64,000 nt of DNA from Desulfovibrio sp. (GTDB lineage: Bacteria; Desulfobacterota; Desulfovibrionia; Desulfovibrionales; Desulfovibrionaceae), in contig JACRDI010000042.1 in the NCBI GenBank assembly GCA_016218665.1, forward strand, positions 62,001 through 126,000. Reading direction: 5' to 3'. Made by a program: the position numbers and the translations under genes. A model generated the notes under the pieces. That model did no database searches. It worked only from the letters and a program-made list of their open reading frames with translations, and was not told where the DNA came from. Positions 43,812 through 52,176 of the stretch are shown piece after piece; position 1 is the first letter of the stretch; each line of letters opens with the position of its first letter.

Positions 43812-45977
43812 ATGCGCTTTCTTGTCATCATAGGCGGCGCGGTGGCGGGCGTTTTCGTCCTCGCCGCCGTCCTGCTCACCCTCATGGTCGACCCCAACAA
43901 GTACAAGGACGACATCGCCCGCCTCGTGCGCGAGCAGACCGGCCGCGAGCTGGTGTTCGAGGGCGACGTGAAGCTGACCTTTTTTCCGCGCCTGGGTGTG
44001 GAGACCGGCGGCGTGCGCCTGAGCAACCCGCCGGGCTTCGGCGACAAGCCGTTTTCCCGCGTGCGCAAGGCCAGCGTCAGCATCAAGTTGTTGCCGCTGT
44101 TCTCCCGCCGGGTGGAGGTGGGCAAGGTTGCGCTGGATGGGCTGGAACTCTATCTGGAGAAGGACGTCCAGGGCCGCGGCAGCTGGTCCGATTTCACCGA
44201 TGAAACGCCTGCGGACAACGCCACCCATAAGTCCAAGGAGTCCGCCTGGGGCCTGGGCGACCTGTCGCTGGACGGCATCCGCGTGACGGACTCGCTCATC
44301 CAGTGGCAGGACGACCTGCTGGGCGAGCGCTACACCCTCTCCGGCCTGGACCTGGAGGTGAAGGCCATACGCCCGGGCCGCCCGTGCGAGTTCAAGGCCG
44401 CATTCCTGCTCGACTCGGCCAAGCCGCAGCTCAAGGCCCGCACGGAAATCTCCGGCACGGCCACCCTGTACGCCGCGGATGAGCGGCACATCTTCAACGA
44501 CCTGAAGCTTGCGGTTGCGGCGGAGGGCAAGGACGTGCCCGGCGGCAAGGGCGACTTCGAGATCGCCCTGTCGGAGTTGAAGGTGGACCACGCCAAGAAC
44601 ACGGCCCAGGGCGTCGGGCTGGCCTTCTCGGCCTACGGGGCCAAGGGCACCGGGCAGTTCCAGGCCACGAACATCGACGACGGCCCGGACGTGAAGGGTC
44701 GCATCGACGTGCCGGACTTCAACGGCCGCGAACTCTCCGCCGCGCTCACGGGCAAGGCCCCGGATACGGCCGACGCCGGCGCCTATCAGCACATCACCGC
44801 CAGCCTGGAGTTCAAGGCCGGCAAGGGCTACACCGAGATTCCGCAGTTCACGGCCAATCTGGACGACGCCCGCGTGGAGGGGCGCTTCCGCGTCACCGGG
44901 CTGGAGAAGAAGGCCTACAATTTCAACGTGCGCATCAGCGGGCTGGACGCCGACCGCTTCCTGCCGGCCAAGAAGGCCGGAGATGCGCTGGACGGCGCGC
45001 AGGAGGCCGCATCGGGCGAGCACAAGGGGGAGCTGAAGGGCGATCCGAAGGACGAACTCTTCCCGGTGAAGAAGCTGCGCGAGATGAAGCTCGACGGCCA
45101 GATCACGGCGGAGCGCTTCAAGATCAAGGGCCTGCGCTTCACCACCCTGAAGCTGCCCATGATGGCCCAGGACGGCGTGCTGGACGTGGGCCTGGTGGAG
45201 GCCCGGCTCTACGACGGCACCCTGAAGGGCTCCCTGCGCGTGGATGTGCAGGGCGACCGGCCCGTGACCACCCTGACCTGCCAATTGGTGAACGTGCAGC
45301 AGAAGCCCCTGTTCAGCGACATGGCCGGCAAGGAGAGCCAGTATTCCGGCGTCATGAGCATCGATACGGTGTCGCCGCTGGTGAGCCAGGGCAACAGCAT
45401 GTTCGCCCTCAAGCGCAGCACCAACGGCAGGGTGCGCTTCTCCGTGCGCGACGGCGTGTTCCCGGGCGTGAACATGCTGGGCGTGGTGAGCGATGCTGGC
45501 AAGAAGGGCAAGGAGGCCCTCACCGGCGCGGGAACGCAGCCCACGTCGGAGAAGTCCACCAGGTTCGGCAGCATCGACGGCACCGCGGCCATAACCAACG
45601 GCGTGGCCAGCATCAACGACCTGGACTTCAAGGCTCCGTTCCTGCGGGGCGAGGGGCGCGGCACGGTGGACATCGCCACCAAGCAGACCGACTACACCCT
45701 GCACATTCGCGTGGTGCCCAGCACGGAAGGGCAGGGCGGCAGCGCGGGGCTCCTGGGCCTCGTCGTGCCCTTGCGCATCACCGGCCCGTACGACAACCTG
45801 AGCTTCAGCACTGACTATTTGCGAACACTTGGCAAGGGCGCCCTTGACGCAGTGGGCGGAGTGGTGCAGGGCATTGGAAATGTACTGACGGGCGGCAAGA
45901 GGTCGTCGACAGGGCAGGGCGGAACGCAACAGAAGGGGTCCGGCGGCCTGCTCGACGGAGTGAAGAAGCTGTTTTAG
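43812..45977 (+). CDS. AsmA family protein
   Basis: Inner-membrane-anchored periplasmic protein of 721 residues. The N-terminus has a membrane anchor (MRFLVIIGGAVAGVFVLAAVLLTLMV) then DPNKYKDDIARLVREQTGRELVFEGDVKLTFFPRLGVETGGVRLSN, the AsmA signature. The C-terminal AsmA-like domain (GVASINDLDFKAPFLRGEGRGTVDIATKQTDYTLHIRVVP) is complete. Relatives (AsmA, TamB, YhdP) help move phospholipids to the outer membrane. AGGAGG lies seven bases before the ATG. It starts 28 bases after the regulator gene and may be co-transcribed with it. Confidence 0.92.
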   Translation: MRFLVIIGGAVAGVFVLAAVLLTLMVDPNKYKDDIARLVREQTGRELVFEGDVKLTFFPRLGVETGGVRLSNPPGFGDKPFSRVRKASVSIKLLPLFSRRVEVGKVALDGLELYLEKDVQGRGSWSDFTDETPADNATHKSKESAWGLGDLSLDGIRVTDSLIQWQDDLLGERYTLSGLDLEVKAIRPGRPCEFKAAFLLDSAKPQLKARTEISGTATLYAADERHIFNDLKLAVAAEGKDVPGGKGDFEIALSELKVDHAKNTAQGVGLAFSAYGAKGTGQFQATNIDDGPDVKGRIDVPDFNGRELSAALTGKAPDTADAGAYQHITASLEFKAGKGYTEIPQFTANLDDARVEGRFRVTGLEKKAYNFNVRISGLDADRFLPAKKAGDALDGAQEAASGEHKGELKGDPKDELFPVKKLREMKLDGQITAERFKIKGLRFTTLKLPMMAQDGVLDVGLVEARLYDGTLKGSLRVDVQGDRPVTTLTCQLVNVQQKPLFSDMAGKESQYSGVMSIDTVSPLVSQGNSMFALKRSTNGRVRFSVRDGVFPGVNMLGVVSDAGKKGKEALTGAGTQPTSEKSTRFGSIDGTAAITNGVASINDLDFKAPFLRGEGRGTVDIATKQTDYTLHIRVVPSTEGQGGSAGLLGLVVPLRITGPYDNLSFSTDYLRTLGKGALDAVGGVVQGIGNVLTGGKRSSTGQGGTQQKGSGGLLDGVKKLF

Positions 45978-46001
45978 CCGCCTTACGCCACAGGAGCATG
46001 C

Positions 46002-46793
46002 ATGCACCGCTTTGCATTTTTCGTCGATGGATCGAATCTCTACGGTTCGCTACGTACCATGAACCTGGAAATAGCGAATTACGGACATCTATACGCGCAC
46101 ATCTACCGCGAAGCGGTGAAACAGTGGCATGAGGTGACCCTGCAGACCGCGCCGCCCGTGGCCCAGCTGCGCCGCGTGTACTGGTACGTGGTGGGCTCCG
46201 TGGATGACTGGGACCTCTCCGCGCCGCAGTCGCGCACGGCCCTGCGCGCCGCCTTCGTGCGCGACGCAGAGATCCGCGCCCTGTGGATGACGCGGGCCTC
46301 CATCGCCAACCCCGCCCTGCCCGAGGGCGAGCTGGAGGAGGCCGCCTGGAACGCCTGCGCGGCGGACTTCCGCGAGTGGTACATGCAGAAGGTGCGCGCC
46401 ATCGACGGCATGCGCCGCTTCTACGCCGGGGTGCGCGCCTCCTCGGACCTCATCGACATCCGCGAGGCCGGGCATTGGAAGGTGAACTTCCTGCACCGCT
46501 GGGTGGAGGAAAAGGGCCTGGACACCGCGCTGGCCGTGGACATGGTGGCCCTGCAGGACAACTACGACGTGGCCATCGTCGTCTCCGGCGACGCCGACGC
46601 CATCCCCTCCATCCGCCACCTGAAGGAGCGCGGCAAGCACATCGGCGCGGTGGAGTTCGTGGGCGGCGGCGCGGCCGACGCGCGCGGCCGGGCCTTCTCC
46701 TCGCGCCTCAAGAGCCACGCGGATTTCGTGCTGCGTGTGCACGAGCAGGATCTGCTGCACCTGGACCATCGCAACAAAAGCGCGGGCTCCTAG
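46002..46793 (+). CDS. NYN domain protein (PIN-like nuclease fold)
   Basis: A 263-residue protein of the NYN/DUF88 (LabA-like) group. The active-site Asp residues are in AFFVDGSNLYGSLRTMN, in TALAVDMVALQDNYDVAIVVSGDADAIPSIRHL, the set expected of a metal-dependent RNase. GHWKVNFLHRWVEEKGLD is the usual K-x-V-D region variant. It follows the AsmA gene by 24 bases. Role unknown; RNA processing is inferred from the family. Confidence 0.88.
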   Translation: MHRFAFFVDGSNLYGSLRTMNLEIANYGHLYAHIYREAVKQWHEVTLQTAPPVAQLRRVYWYVVGSVDDWDLSAPQSRTALRAAFVRDAEIRALWMTRASIANPALPEGELEEAAWNACAADFREWYMQKVRAIDGMRRFYAGVRASSDLIDIREAGHWKVNFLHRWVEEKGLDTALAVDMVALQDNYDVAIVVSGDADAIPSIRHLKERGKHIGAVEFVGGGAADARGRAFSSRLKSHADFVLRVHEQDLLHLDHRNKSAGS

Positions 46794-46825
46794 CGGCGCC
46801 GCCCGTTGCCTCCGGGGCGCCGTTT
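46794..46825 (+). terminator. Weak terminator after the NYN gene
   Basis: CGGCGCC / GGCGCCG stem (7 bp, 15-base loop) followed by only TTTG. Tentative. Confidence 0.35.
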
Positions 46826-46953
46826 GTGGCATACCGGTGGCACGATAACGGGGCGGAGCATCGCAGGCTGCCCGCCCACTCCCCAGGGCGTATCCGGGGC
46901 GCGCGGAGGCCCCCCGCCGAGGCTGGGCACAGCCCCGCACTCCGGGAGGCTCG

Positions 46954-47376
46954 ATGAACCAGCAGAACCTCCTGCTTCTTGCGGACATGGTGCTGGCGGC
47001 CCACGCGGCGCTGGCGCTCTTCCTCACCTTCGGCCTCGCGGCCATCCTCATCGGCGGGCCGGATTGGCGGCTCTTCGGGCGCGACTTCGGCGGCTGGCGC
47101 TGGGTGCGCAACCGCGTCTTCCGCATGGCGCACCTGTGCGGCATGGCCGTGGTGGCGGCCGAGGCCCTGCTGGGCGTCACCTGTCCCCTCACGGACGTCG
47201 AAAGCGCCCTGCGCGCGCGGGCCGGCAGCCCCGGCTACTCCGAAAGCTTCATCGGCCACTGGCTGGGCAGGATGCTCTTCTACGACTTCGACGAGCGCGT
47301 GTTCGTGTTCGCGTATGCCGCCGCGCTGGCGCTGGCGGTGTGGGCGTGGAGGCGGTGGCCGCCGCGTGCGGCGTGA
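46954..47376 (+). CDS. DUF2784 family membrane protein
   Basis: A 140-residue protein with four membrane segments and the DUF2784 pattern: LLADMVLAAHAALALFLTFGLAAILIGG, then RVFRMAHLCGMAVVAAEALLGVTCPLTDVE, and YSESFIGHWLGRMLFYDFDERVFVFAYAA. Two His in helices suggest a possible cofactor site, but no function is known for the family. Confidence 0.85.
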   Translation: MNQQNLLLLADMVLAAHAALALFLTFGLAAILIGGPDWRLFGRDFGGWRWVRNRVFRMAHLCGMAVVAAEALLGVTCPLTDVESALRARAGSPGYSESFIGHWLGRMLFYDFDERVFVFAYAAALALAVWAWRRWPPRAA

Positions 47377-47442
47377 AGCCAAGGCTGTGCAGCCGTTGCC
47401 TGTGCGCGGCAGACGTATGCCGGGGCGGGGGCCAAAGGGGCT

Positions 47443-48642
47443 TCAGCTGGCCTTTGTTTGCGCGTGCGACAGGATCTTCGCCAGCAGCCATTCGCAACTG
47501 AACTTTCCCCCGGCCGCATCCCAGCGCCGCAACACGGGAGTGTACAGCAGCAGCAGCGCGATGCCCATGGCAAAGGCCGTGGGGGTGCTGACGAGATTCT
47601 TGTGCAGGTCCGTCCCGGTGGCGAATTTGACGATTCGAAACGGGATGAGGAACAAGGCAAAGTGCGAGATGTACACCGTGAGGGAATATTTGCTCATCAG
47701 CCGGGTGTAGGCCAGGAACACGCTGACCTTCTCGGTGTCTTGGGGGGTGGCGTCATACCTGCGCCACAGGCCGATGAACAGCATGAGCACCACGCCCAGC
47801 AGGAACCAGCACATGCTGAACGAGAGGGGATAGAAGGACAGGGGCGTTATGTAGTCGTTTGGCACGGAAATGACGGCCCGTTGCGAGCCGGCGGTGGCGG
47901 CGAAAAGGCCGAGGAACGTGAAGCTGAGCCCCAGGAGCAGAATGAACGGAGCGTCCGAGGCCAGCTGGTTCTGCACCATCTTCCGCCCCACGACGAAGCC
48001 GACGAGGGGGTAGGCGAGCCAGGGAAAGAGCGGAAACTGGCCGATGAGCACAAAGCCCAGAACATTGCCCAGGAAGCTGTGCGCGCCCTGGTAGTCCTGC
48101 CTGGGATCGAAAAGCAGGTTGGGGAAGTGGTTCGAAAACCATTCGACGCTCTCGAAGCCTCCCCCGTACAGGGGGGCGAGGTCCACAAAGGAGCGCAGCC
48201 AGGGCGTCATGAAGAATATGGCCGCGCAGGCCAGCAGCACCGACCAGTTGGGCATCCTCCGGACGGGAATCAGGAGGATGGTCGTCGCGCCGATGAAGGT
48301 CAGGATGTCCCAGTCCCAAAGCTCTTCATAACCTTGCAGGAAGTAGAGGAAGAGCAGGCCGATGACGAAGATGGCGGCGCCCCGGACGATGGTCCTGCGC
48401 GTGCTTCCGCTTCCGGGGGCGTCGGCCTTCATGCTGGACAGCGCCTGGCAGAGCCCGACGAGAAAAACAAACCACGAGGCCCCGAAGTCTCCGCCAAGCA
48501 GGTGGTTGGACAGGAAGAAGAGCATGGCGTCCTGGCCTGCGCCGCTCGAAAGGAAAATGGGGTAGTGGCAGAGGACCATGGCGACGAGCGCCAGGCCCCG
48601 CAGGACATCAATCGAGTCGCGCCGCTGTGCCGCCATGACCAC
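47443..48642 (-). CDS. DUF1624/HGSNAT-like membrane acyltransferase
   Basis: A 399-residue polytopic protein with about ten membrane segments. The opening RRDSIDVLRGLALVAMVLCHYPIF is the catalytic-His start of the heparan-alpha-glucosaminide N-acetyltransferase (DUF1624/DUF418) group; FGASWFVFLVGL and SKYSLTVYISHFALF are other family blocks. It probably moves acyl groups onto a sugar or lipid across the inner membrane. Substrate unknown. It lies downstream of the flagellar operon on the same strand but 329 bases away. Confidence 0.82.
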   Translation of the reverse strand: MVMAAQRRDSIDVLRGLALVAMVLCHYPIFLSSGAGQDAMLFFLSNHLLGGDFGASWFVFLVGLCQALSSMKADAPGSGSTRRTIVRGAAIFVIGLLFLYFLQGYEELWDWDILTFIGATTILLIPVRRMPNWSVLLACAAIFFMTPWLRSFVDLAPLYGGGFESVEWFSNHFPNLLFDPRQDYQGAHSFLGNVLGFVLIGQFPLFPWLAYPLVGFVVGRKMVQNQLASDAPFILLLGLSFTFLGLFAATAGSQRAVISVPNDYITPLSFYPLSFSMCWFLLGVVLMLFIGLWRRYDATPQDTEKVSVFLAYTRLMSKYSLTVYISHFALFLIPFRIVKFATGTDLHKNLVSTPTAFAMGIALLLLYTPVLRRWDAAGGKFSCEWLLAKILSHAQTKAS

Positions 48643-48971
48643 GCTCCCGTCCTTTTGAGGTTTCGTGTTGCCGGCCCAGGCCTGAACCCGGATTCCGGAG
48701 CATGGCCGGCAACAAAACTACCGCAGGATACGGACTCGCCCCTTGGGCGAGCTGGCTGGTGAGGTCTTGAAGCAAATGCGGGGGGGAGTTCTCTGAACCA
48801 CGGTTGACCGCGACAGACGCATCTCCTTCAGATCATACTGCGAGAGATGTGTCCATGTTTTTGCGGGCAAATAGCGACGTTCCGGAACCGTCTGCGGCGC
48901 CGGAGGCGGGGATGCCTTGGGGGCAGGAGTGACGGGAGGGGCAGGCGAGTGCGGTGGCGCGGACCGCGTTT
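48643..48971. other. Gap downstream of fliI
   Basis: 329 bases without a credible gene. In many relatives fliJ would follow fliI here; no open frame on the minus strand has the expected coiled-coil sequence. A short minus-strand frame overlapping the fliI end is out-of-frame noise. No clear terminator seen. Confidence 0.5.
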
Positions 48972-50294
48972 CTACCCCCCCGCCGCGGCCAGCTCCTTGA
49001 GCTTGGCGAAGCAGGTCTCCAGCGATTCGTTGTCGCCCACGTACTGCTGCAGGAAGGCGTTGATGGGTCCGACCATGGCGATGGCGCGGTCAACCTCAGG
49101 GCTGGCGCCCTTCTGGTACGCGCCGATGTTCACCATGTCCTCCACGCGCTTGTAGGTGCTCATGAGCCGCAGCACCGTGCGCCCGGCCTCGATGTCCTCC
49201 CGCTCCACCACCTCGCTGCGCAGACGGCTGATGCTTTTGAGCACGTCGATGGCCGGAAAGTGCGACTGGTCCGCCAGCTCGCGCGTGAGCACGATGTGCC
49301 CGTCGAGGATGGAGCGCACCGCGTCGGCGATGGGCTCGGTGAAGTCGTCGCCGTCGACCAGCACGGTGTAAATGCCGGTGATGGAGCCGGTGGCGCTCTT
49401 GCCCGCGCGCTCCAAAAGCTGCGGCAGCTGGGCGAACACGCTGGGCGTGTAGCCGCCGCGCGTGGGCGGCTCGCCCACGGCCAGGCCGACTTCACGGCCC
49501 GCCATGGCGAAGCGCGTCACGGAGTCCATCATGAGCAGCACGTCGAGCCCCTGGTCGCGGAAATATTCGGCCACGGCAGTTGCGGCGAAGGCCGCGCGCA
49601 TGCGGATGAGCGGGCTCTTGTCGCTGGTGGCCACGATGACCACGCTTCTGGCCATGCCCTCGGGCCCCAGGTCGCGCTCGATGAACTCCACCACCTCGCG
49701 GCCGCGCTCGCCCACCAGGCCGATGACGTTGATGTCGGCCTTGGTGTAGCGGGCCATCATGCCCATGAGGGTGCTTTTGCCCACGCCAGAGCCGGCCATG
49801 ATGCCCACGCGCTGGCCCTTGGCCAGGGTGAGCAGGCCGTTGATGGCGCGCACGCCCACGTCCAGCGGCTGGTCGATGCGCGGGCGGTCCATGGGGTTCG
49901 GCGGGTCGCGGTACAGCGGCACGAAGCTCTCGGCCGCGATCATGCCCTTGCCGTCGATGGTTTCGCCGAAGGCGTCCAGCGTGCGGCCCAGGAGGCCGGG
50001 GCCCACGGGAAAATGCGGGGGCGCGGCGGAGTTCTTGATGAGGCTGCCGGGGCGGATGCCGCGCAGGTCGCCGTAGGGCATGAACAGGCAGGCGTCTTCC
50101 TTGAAGCCGACAACCTCCGCCGGGATGGGCGCGGAGGTGCGGTCCTCGGGCAGCAGGTGGCACACGGAGCCCACGGGCGGGCGGATGCCCTGCCCCTCGG
50201 CGATGAGGCCCACGACCTTGGTGACCTTGCCGAACGTCTGGCAGAGGTCCATGTCGTCAAAAGCTTGGCAGATGGCCTCGGGATTGAGGGACAC
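48972..50294 (-). CDS. fliI: Flagellar export ATPase FliI
   Basis: ATPase (440 residues) of the flagellar type III export apparatus. Walker A is GIMAGSGVGKSTLMGMM, Walker B is DVLLMMDSVTRFAMA, and AGREVGLAVGEPPTRGGYTPSVFAQLPQLLERAG is the long signature block of the FliI/F1-beta family. The stop of fliH lies four bases upstream. Last flagellar gene in the operon. Confidence 0.97.
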   Translation of the reverse strand: MSLNPEAICQAFDDMDLCQTFGKVTKVVGLIAEGQGIRPPVGSVCHLLPEDRTSAPIPAEVVGFKEDACLFMPYGDLRGIRPGSLIKNSAAPPHFPVGPGLLGRTLDAFGETIDGKGMIAAESFVPLYRDPPNPMDRPRIDQPLDVGVRAINGLLTLAKGQRVGIMAGSGVGKSTLMGMMARYTKADINVIGLVGERGREVVEFIERDLGPEGMARSVVIVATSDKSPLIRMRAAFAATAVAEYFRDQGLDVLLMMDSVTRFAMAGREVGLAVGEPPTRGGYTPSVFAQLPQLLERAGKSATGSITGIYTVLVDGDDFTEPIADAVRSILDGHIVLTRELADQSHFPAIDVLKSISRLRSEVVEREDIEAGRTVLRLMSTYKRVEDMVNIGAYQKGASPEVDRAIAMVGPINAFLQQYVGDNESLETCFAKLKELAAAGG

Positions 50295-50297
50295 GGC

Positions 50298-51188
50298 CTA
50301 TTCCCCGGCGCCTTCGGCCCTGGCCTGGGCGATGTCCTCCGGCAGGGAAAGCTGCTCCAGGTAGGGCTCCAGCAGGGCCACGCGGTTGCCCAGGGCGTTG
50401 TCGGCCAGCATTTCGCGGGTCTCCAGCAGCACGCCGCCCAGGGCCAGGCCGGAATCGGCCGCCAGGGTCCACTGGCCCAGGTCGGGCCGGGCCGCCTGTA
50501 TGCCGGCCATGAGGTCGCGGGCCAGCTCGAAATCTTCCGGGGCCACCTTGAGGGTGAACTCGCGGTGGGCGTCCAGCCGGGCGCAGGCCTCGCTCATGAG
50601 CTTTTCCAGTATCTCGGCCCGGCGGGTGTCCATCTCCACGGCCAGGGCCTTGCGGGTGAAGGCCTTGGCCAGGGTGGCGAAGTCCTTCCTGCGGGCCTCC
50701 CACACCTCCTGGCCGAGGGTCTGCATGCCGGAGAGCAGCGCGCCCATGGCCTCGACGTGGGCCGCGACTTCGGCGTCCAGCCGGGCCTGGGCCTCGGCCT
50801 CGGCTTCCGCCCTGGCCTGGGCCACGGCGGCGTCCACCTCGGCCTGCGCGGTATCGCGGATGGCCTGGGCCTCGGCCTGGGCCTTGGCGATGGCCTGGTT
50901 GATGATCTCGCGCGCCAGGCCTTCCGCCTTCTGCTTGCAGCGGGCGATGTACTCGGCCTCGGTGGCCTCGTCCCACACGGGCTTGTGGCGCTTGCCCTCA
51001 ATTTCCTGGATGGTGACGAAGCCCGCGCCGGGGGTGTCGCAGCCCATGAGCACCCGGCCGGAGTAGCGGCGGGGCGCGGCGGCCCCCGTGGCTTCGCCGG
51101 GCATCGCCTCGGCGATGGCGGGGTCGGCCTGCATGGCGTTGGCCGGGATTGCGCCGGCGGGCGCTTCCTGCACGCTAGATGAATTCAT
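50298..51188 (-). CDS. fliH: Flagellar assembly protein FliH
   Basis: Negative regulator and stator partner of FliI, 296 residues. A disordered N-terminus is followed by a long Ala/Glu-rich coiled coil (AKAQAEAQAIRDTAQAEVDAAVAQARAEAEAEAQ) and a C-terminal domain with the FliH/YscL segment DLGQWTLAADSGLALGGVLLET. It overlaps fliG by 14 bases and fliI follows. Confidence 0.9.
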   Translation of the reverse strand: MNSSSVQEAPAGAIPANAMQADPAIAEAMPGEATGAAAPRRYSGRVLMGCDTPGAGFVTIQEIEGKRHKPVWDEATEAEYIARCKQKAEGLAREIINQAIAKAQAEAQAIRDTAQAEVDAAVAQARAEAEAEAQARLDAEVAAHVEAMGALLSGMQTLGQEVWEARRKDFATLAKAFTRKALAVEMDTRRAEILEKLMSEACARLDAHREFTLKVAPEDFELARDLMAGIQAARPDLGQWTLAADSGLALGGVLLETREMLADNALGNRVALLEPYLEQLSLPEDIAQARAEGAGE

Positions 51189-52173
51189 CGCCGCCGCCTC
51201 TGCTTATGGCGATGCGGCCCTCGGATTCGAGGCGGCGCACCGTCTTGACGATGTTCTGCTGGGCGCCCTCCACCTCGGAGAGCTTCACCGGTCCCATGAT
51301 CTCCAGATCTTCGCGGATCATGCCCGCGGCGCGTTCGGAGAGGTTCTTCAGGAACTTGTCCTTGAGCTCGTCGCTGGCGCCCTTGAGGGCCTTGGTCAGC
51401 TCCTCGTTGGAGATGTCCTTCAGCAGCTCGCGGATGCTGCGGTCGTCGATGCCCTTGATGTCCTCGAACACGAACATGAGGTTGCGGATGTCGTCGGCCA
51501 TCTGCTGGCTCTCTTCCTCGATCTCGGAGAGCACTTCCTCTTCGGTGGCGCGGTCCACGGCGTTGAGGATCTCGGCCACGGCGTTGACGCCGCCCACCTT
51601 CTTGCCTTCCTTGCCGCCCATGGCGATGAGCTGGCTCTGGAGCACCTTGTCCACCTCGTGGAGCATCTCCTCGGCCACGGCCTCCAGCTTGGCCAGGCGC
51701 ATAAGCACCTCGGGCCGCACGCCGGCGGGCAGGTTGGTCAAAAGTTCGGCGGCCTGGTCCGGGTGCAGGTGGCCCAGAATGAGGGCCAGGGTCTGCGGGT
51801 GCTCGTTTCTGAGGATCTGCGCCAGGATGCGCGGGCTGACGTTGGAGAGCTCCTGGAAGGGCGTGGGCCCGGTGTCTATCTCCAGGGTGTCCAGGATGTA
51901 CTTGGCCGTTTCGGAATCAAGGGCCTTGGTCAAAAGGCGCTTCACCTGGTCCGCGCCGCCAGAAATCGTCTCCGCGCCGTAGGTGATGGCGTCGTTGAAC
52001 TCCTTCAGCACGTCGTACACGTCCTCGCGGGACACGGAATCGATGTCCAGCATGGCCTTGGACACGGAGGCGATCTCCTGCCGCTCCATGCGCTTGAAGG
52101 CCTCGGCCGTGAACTTCTCGCCCAGGGCGAGCATGACGATGGCGGTCTTCTGGGGGCCGGTGAAGCTAGCCAC
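51175..52173 (-). CDS. fliG: Flagellar motor switch protein FliG
   Basis: Rotor protein (332 residues) of the C-ring that takes torque from the stators. Middle domain has ILRNEHPQTLALILGHLHPDQAAELLTNLP; the C-terminal domain has DRSIRELLKDISNEELTKALKGASDELKDKFLKNLSERAA with the charged residues that meet MotA. Four bases separate it from fliF. Confidence 0.97.
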   Translation of the reverse strand: MASFTGPQKTAIVMLALGEKFTAEAFKRMERQEIASVSKAMLDIDSVSREDVYDVLKEFNDAITYGAETISGGADQVKRLLTKALDSETAKYILDTLEIDTGPTPFQELSNVSPRILAQILRNEHPQTLALILGHLHPDQAAELLTNLPAGVRPEVLMRLAKLEAVAEEMLHEVDKVLQSQLIAMGGKEGKKVGGVNAVAEILNAVDRATEEEVLSEIEEESQQMADDIRNLMFVFEDIKGIDDRSIRELLKDISNEELTKALKGASDELKDKFLKNLSERAAGMIREDLEIMGPVKLSEVEGAQQNIVKTVRRLESEGRIAISRGGGDEFI

Positions 52174-52176
52174 GTG

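Noticed and set aside
43395-46007. Minus-strand open frame (870 codons) opposite the AsmA-like gene
   Set aside because: Shadow frame; AsmA signature is on the plus strand.
48833-49093. Minus-strand 86-codon frame near the fliI end as a possible fliJ
   Set aside because: Sequence is Ser/Pro/Arg-rich out-of-frame fliI, with no coiled-coil character.
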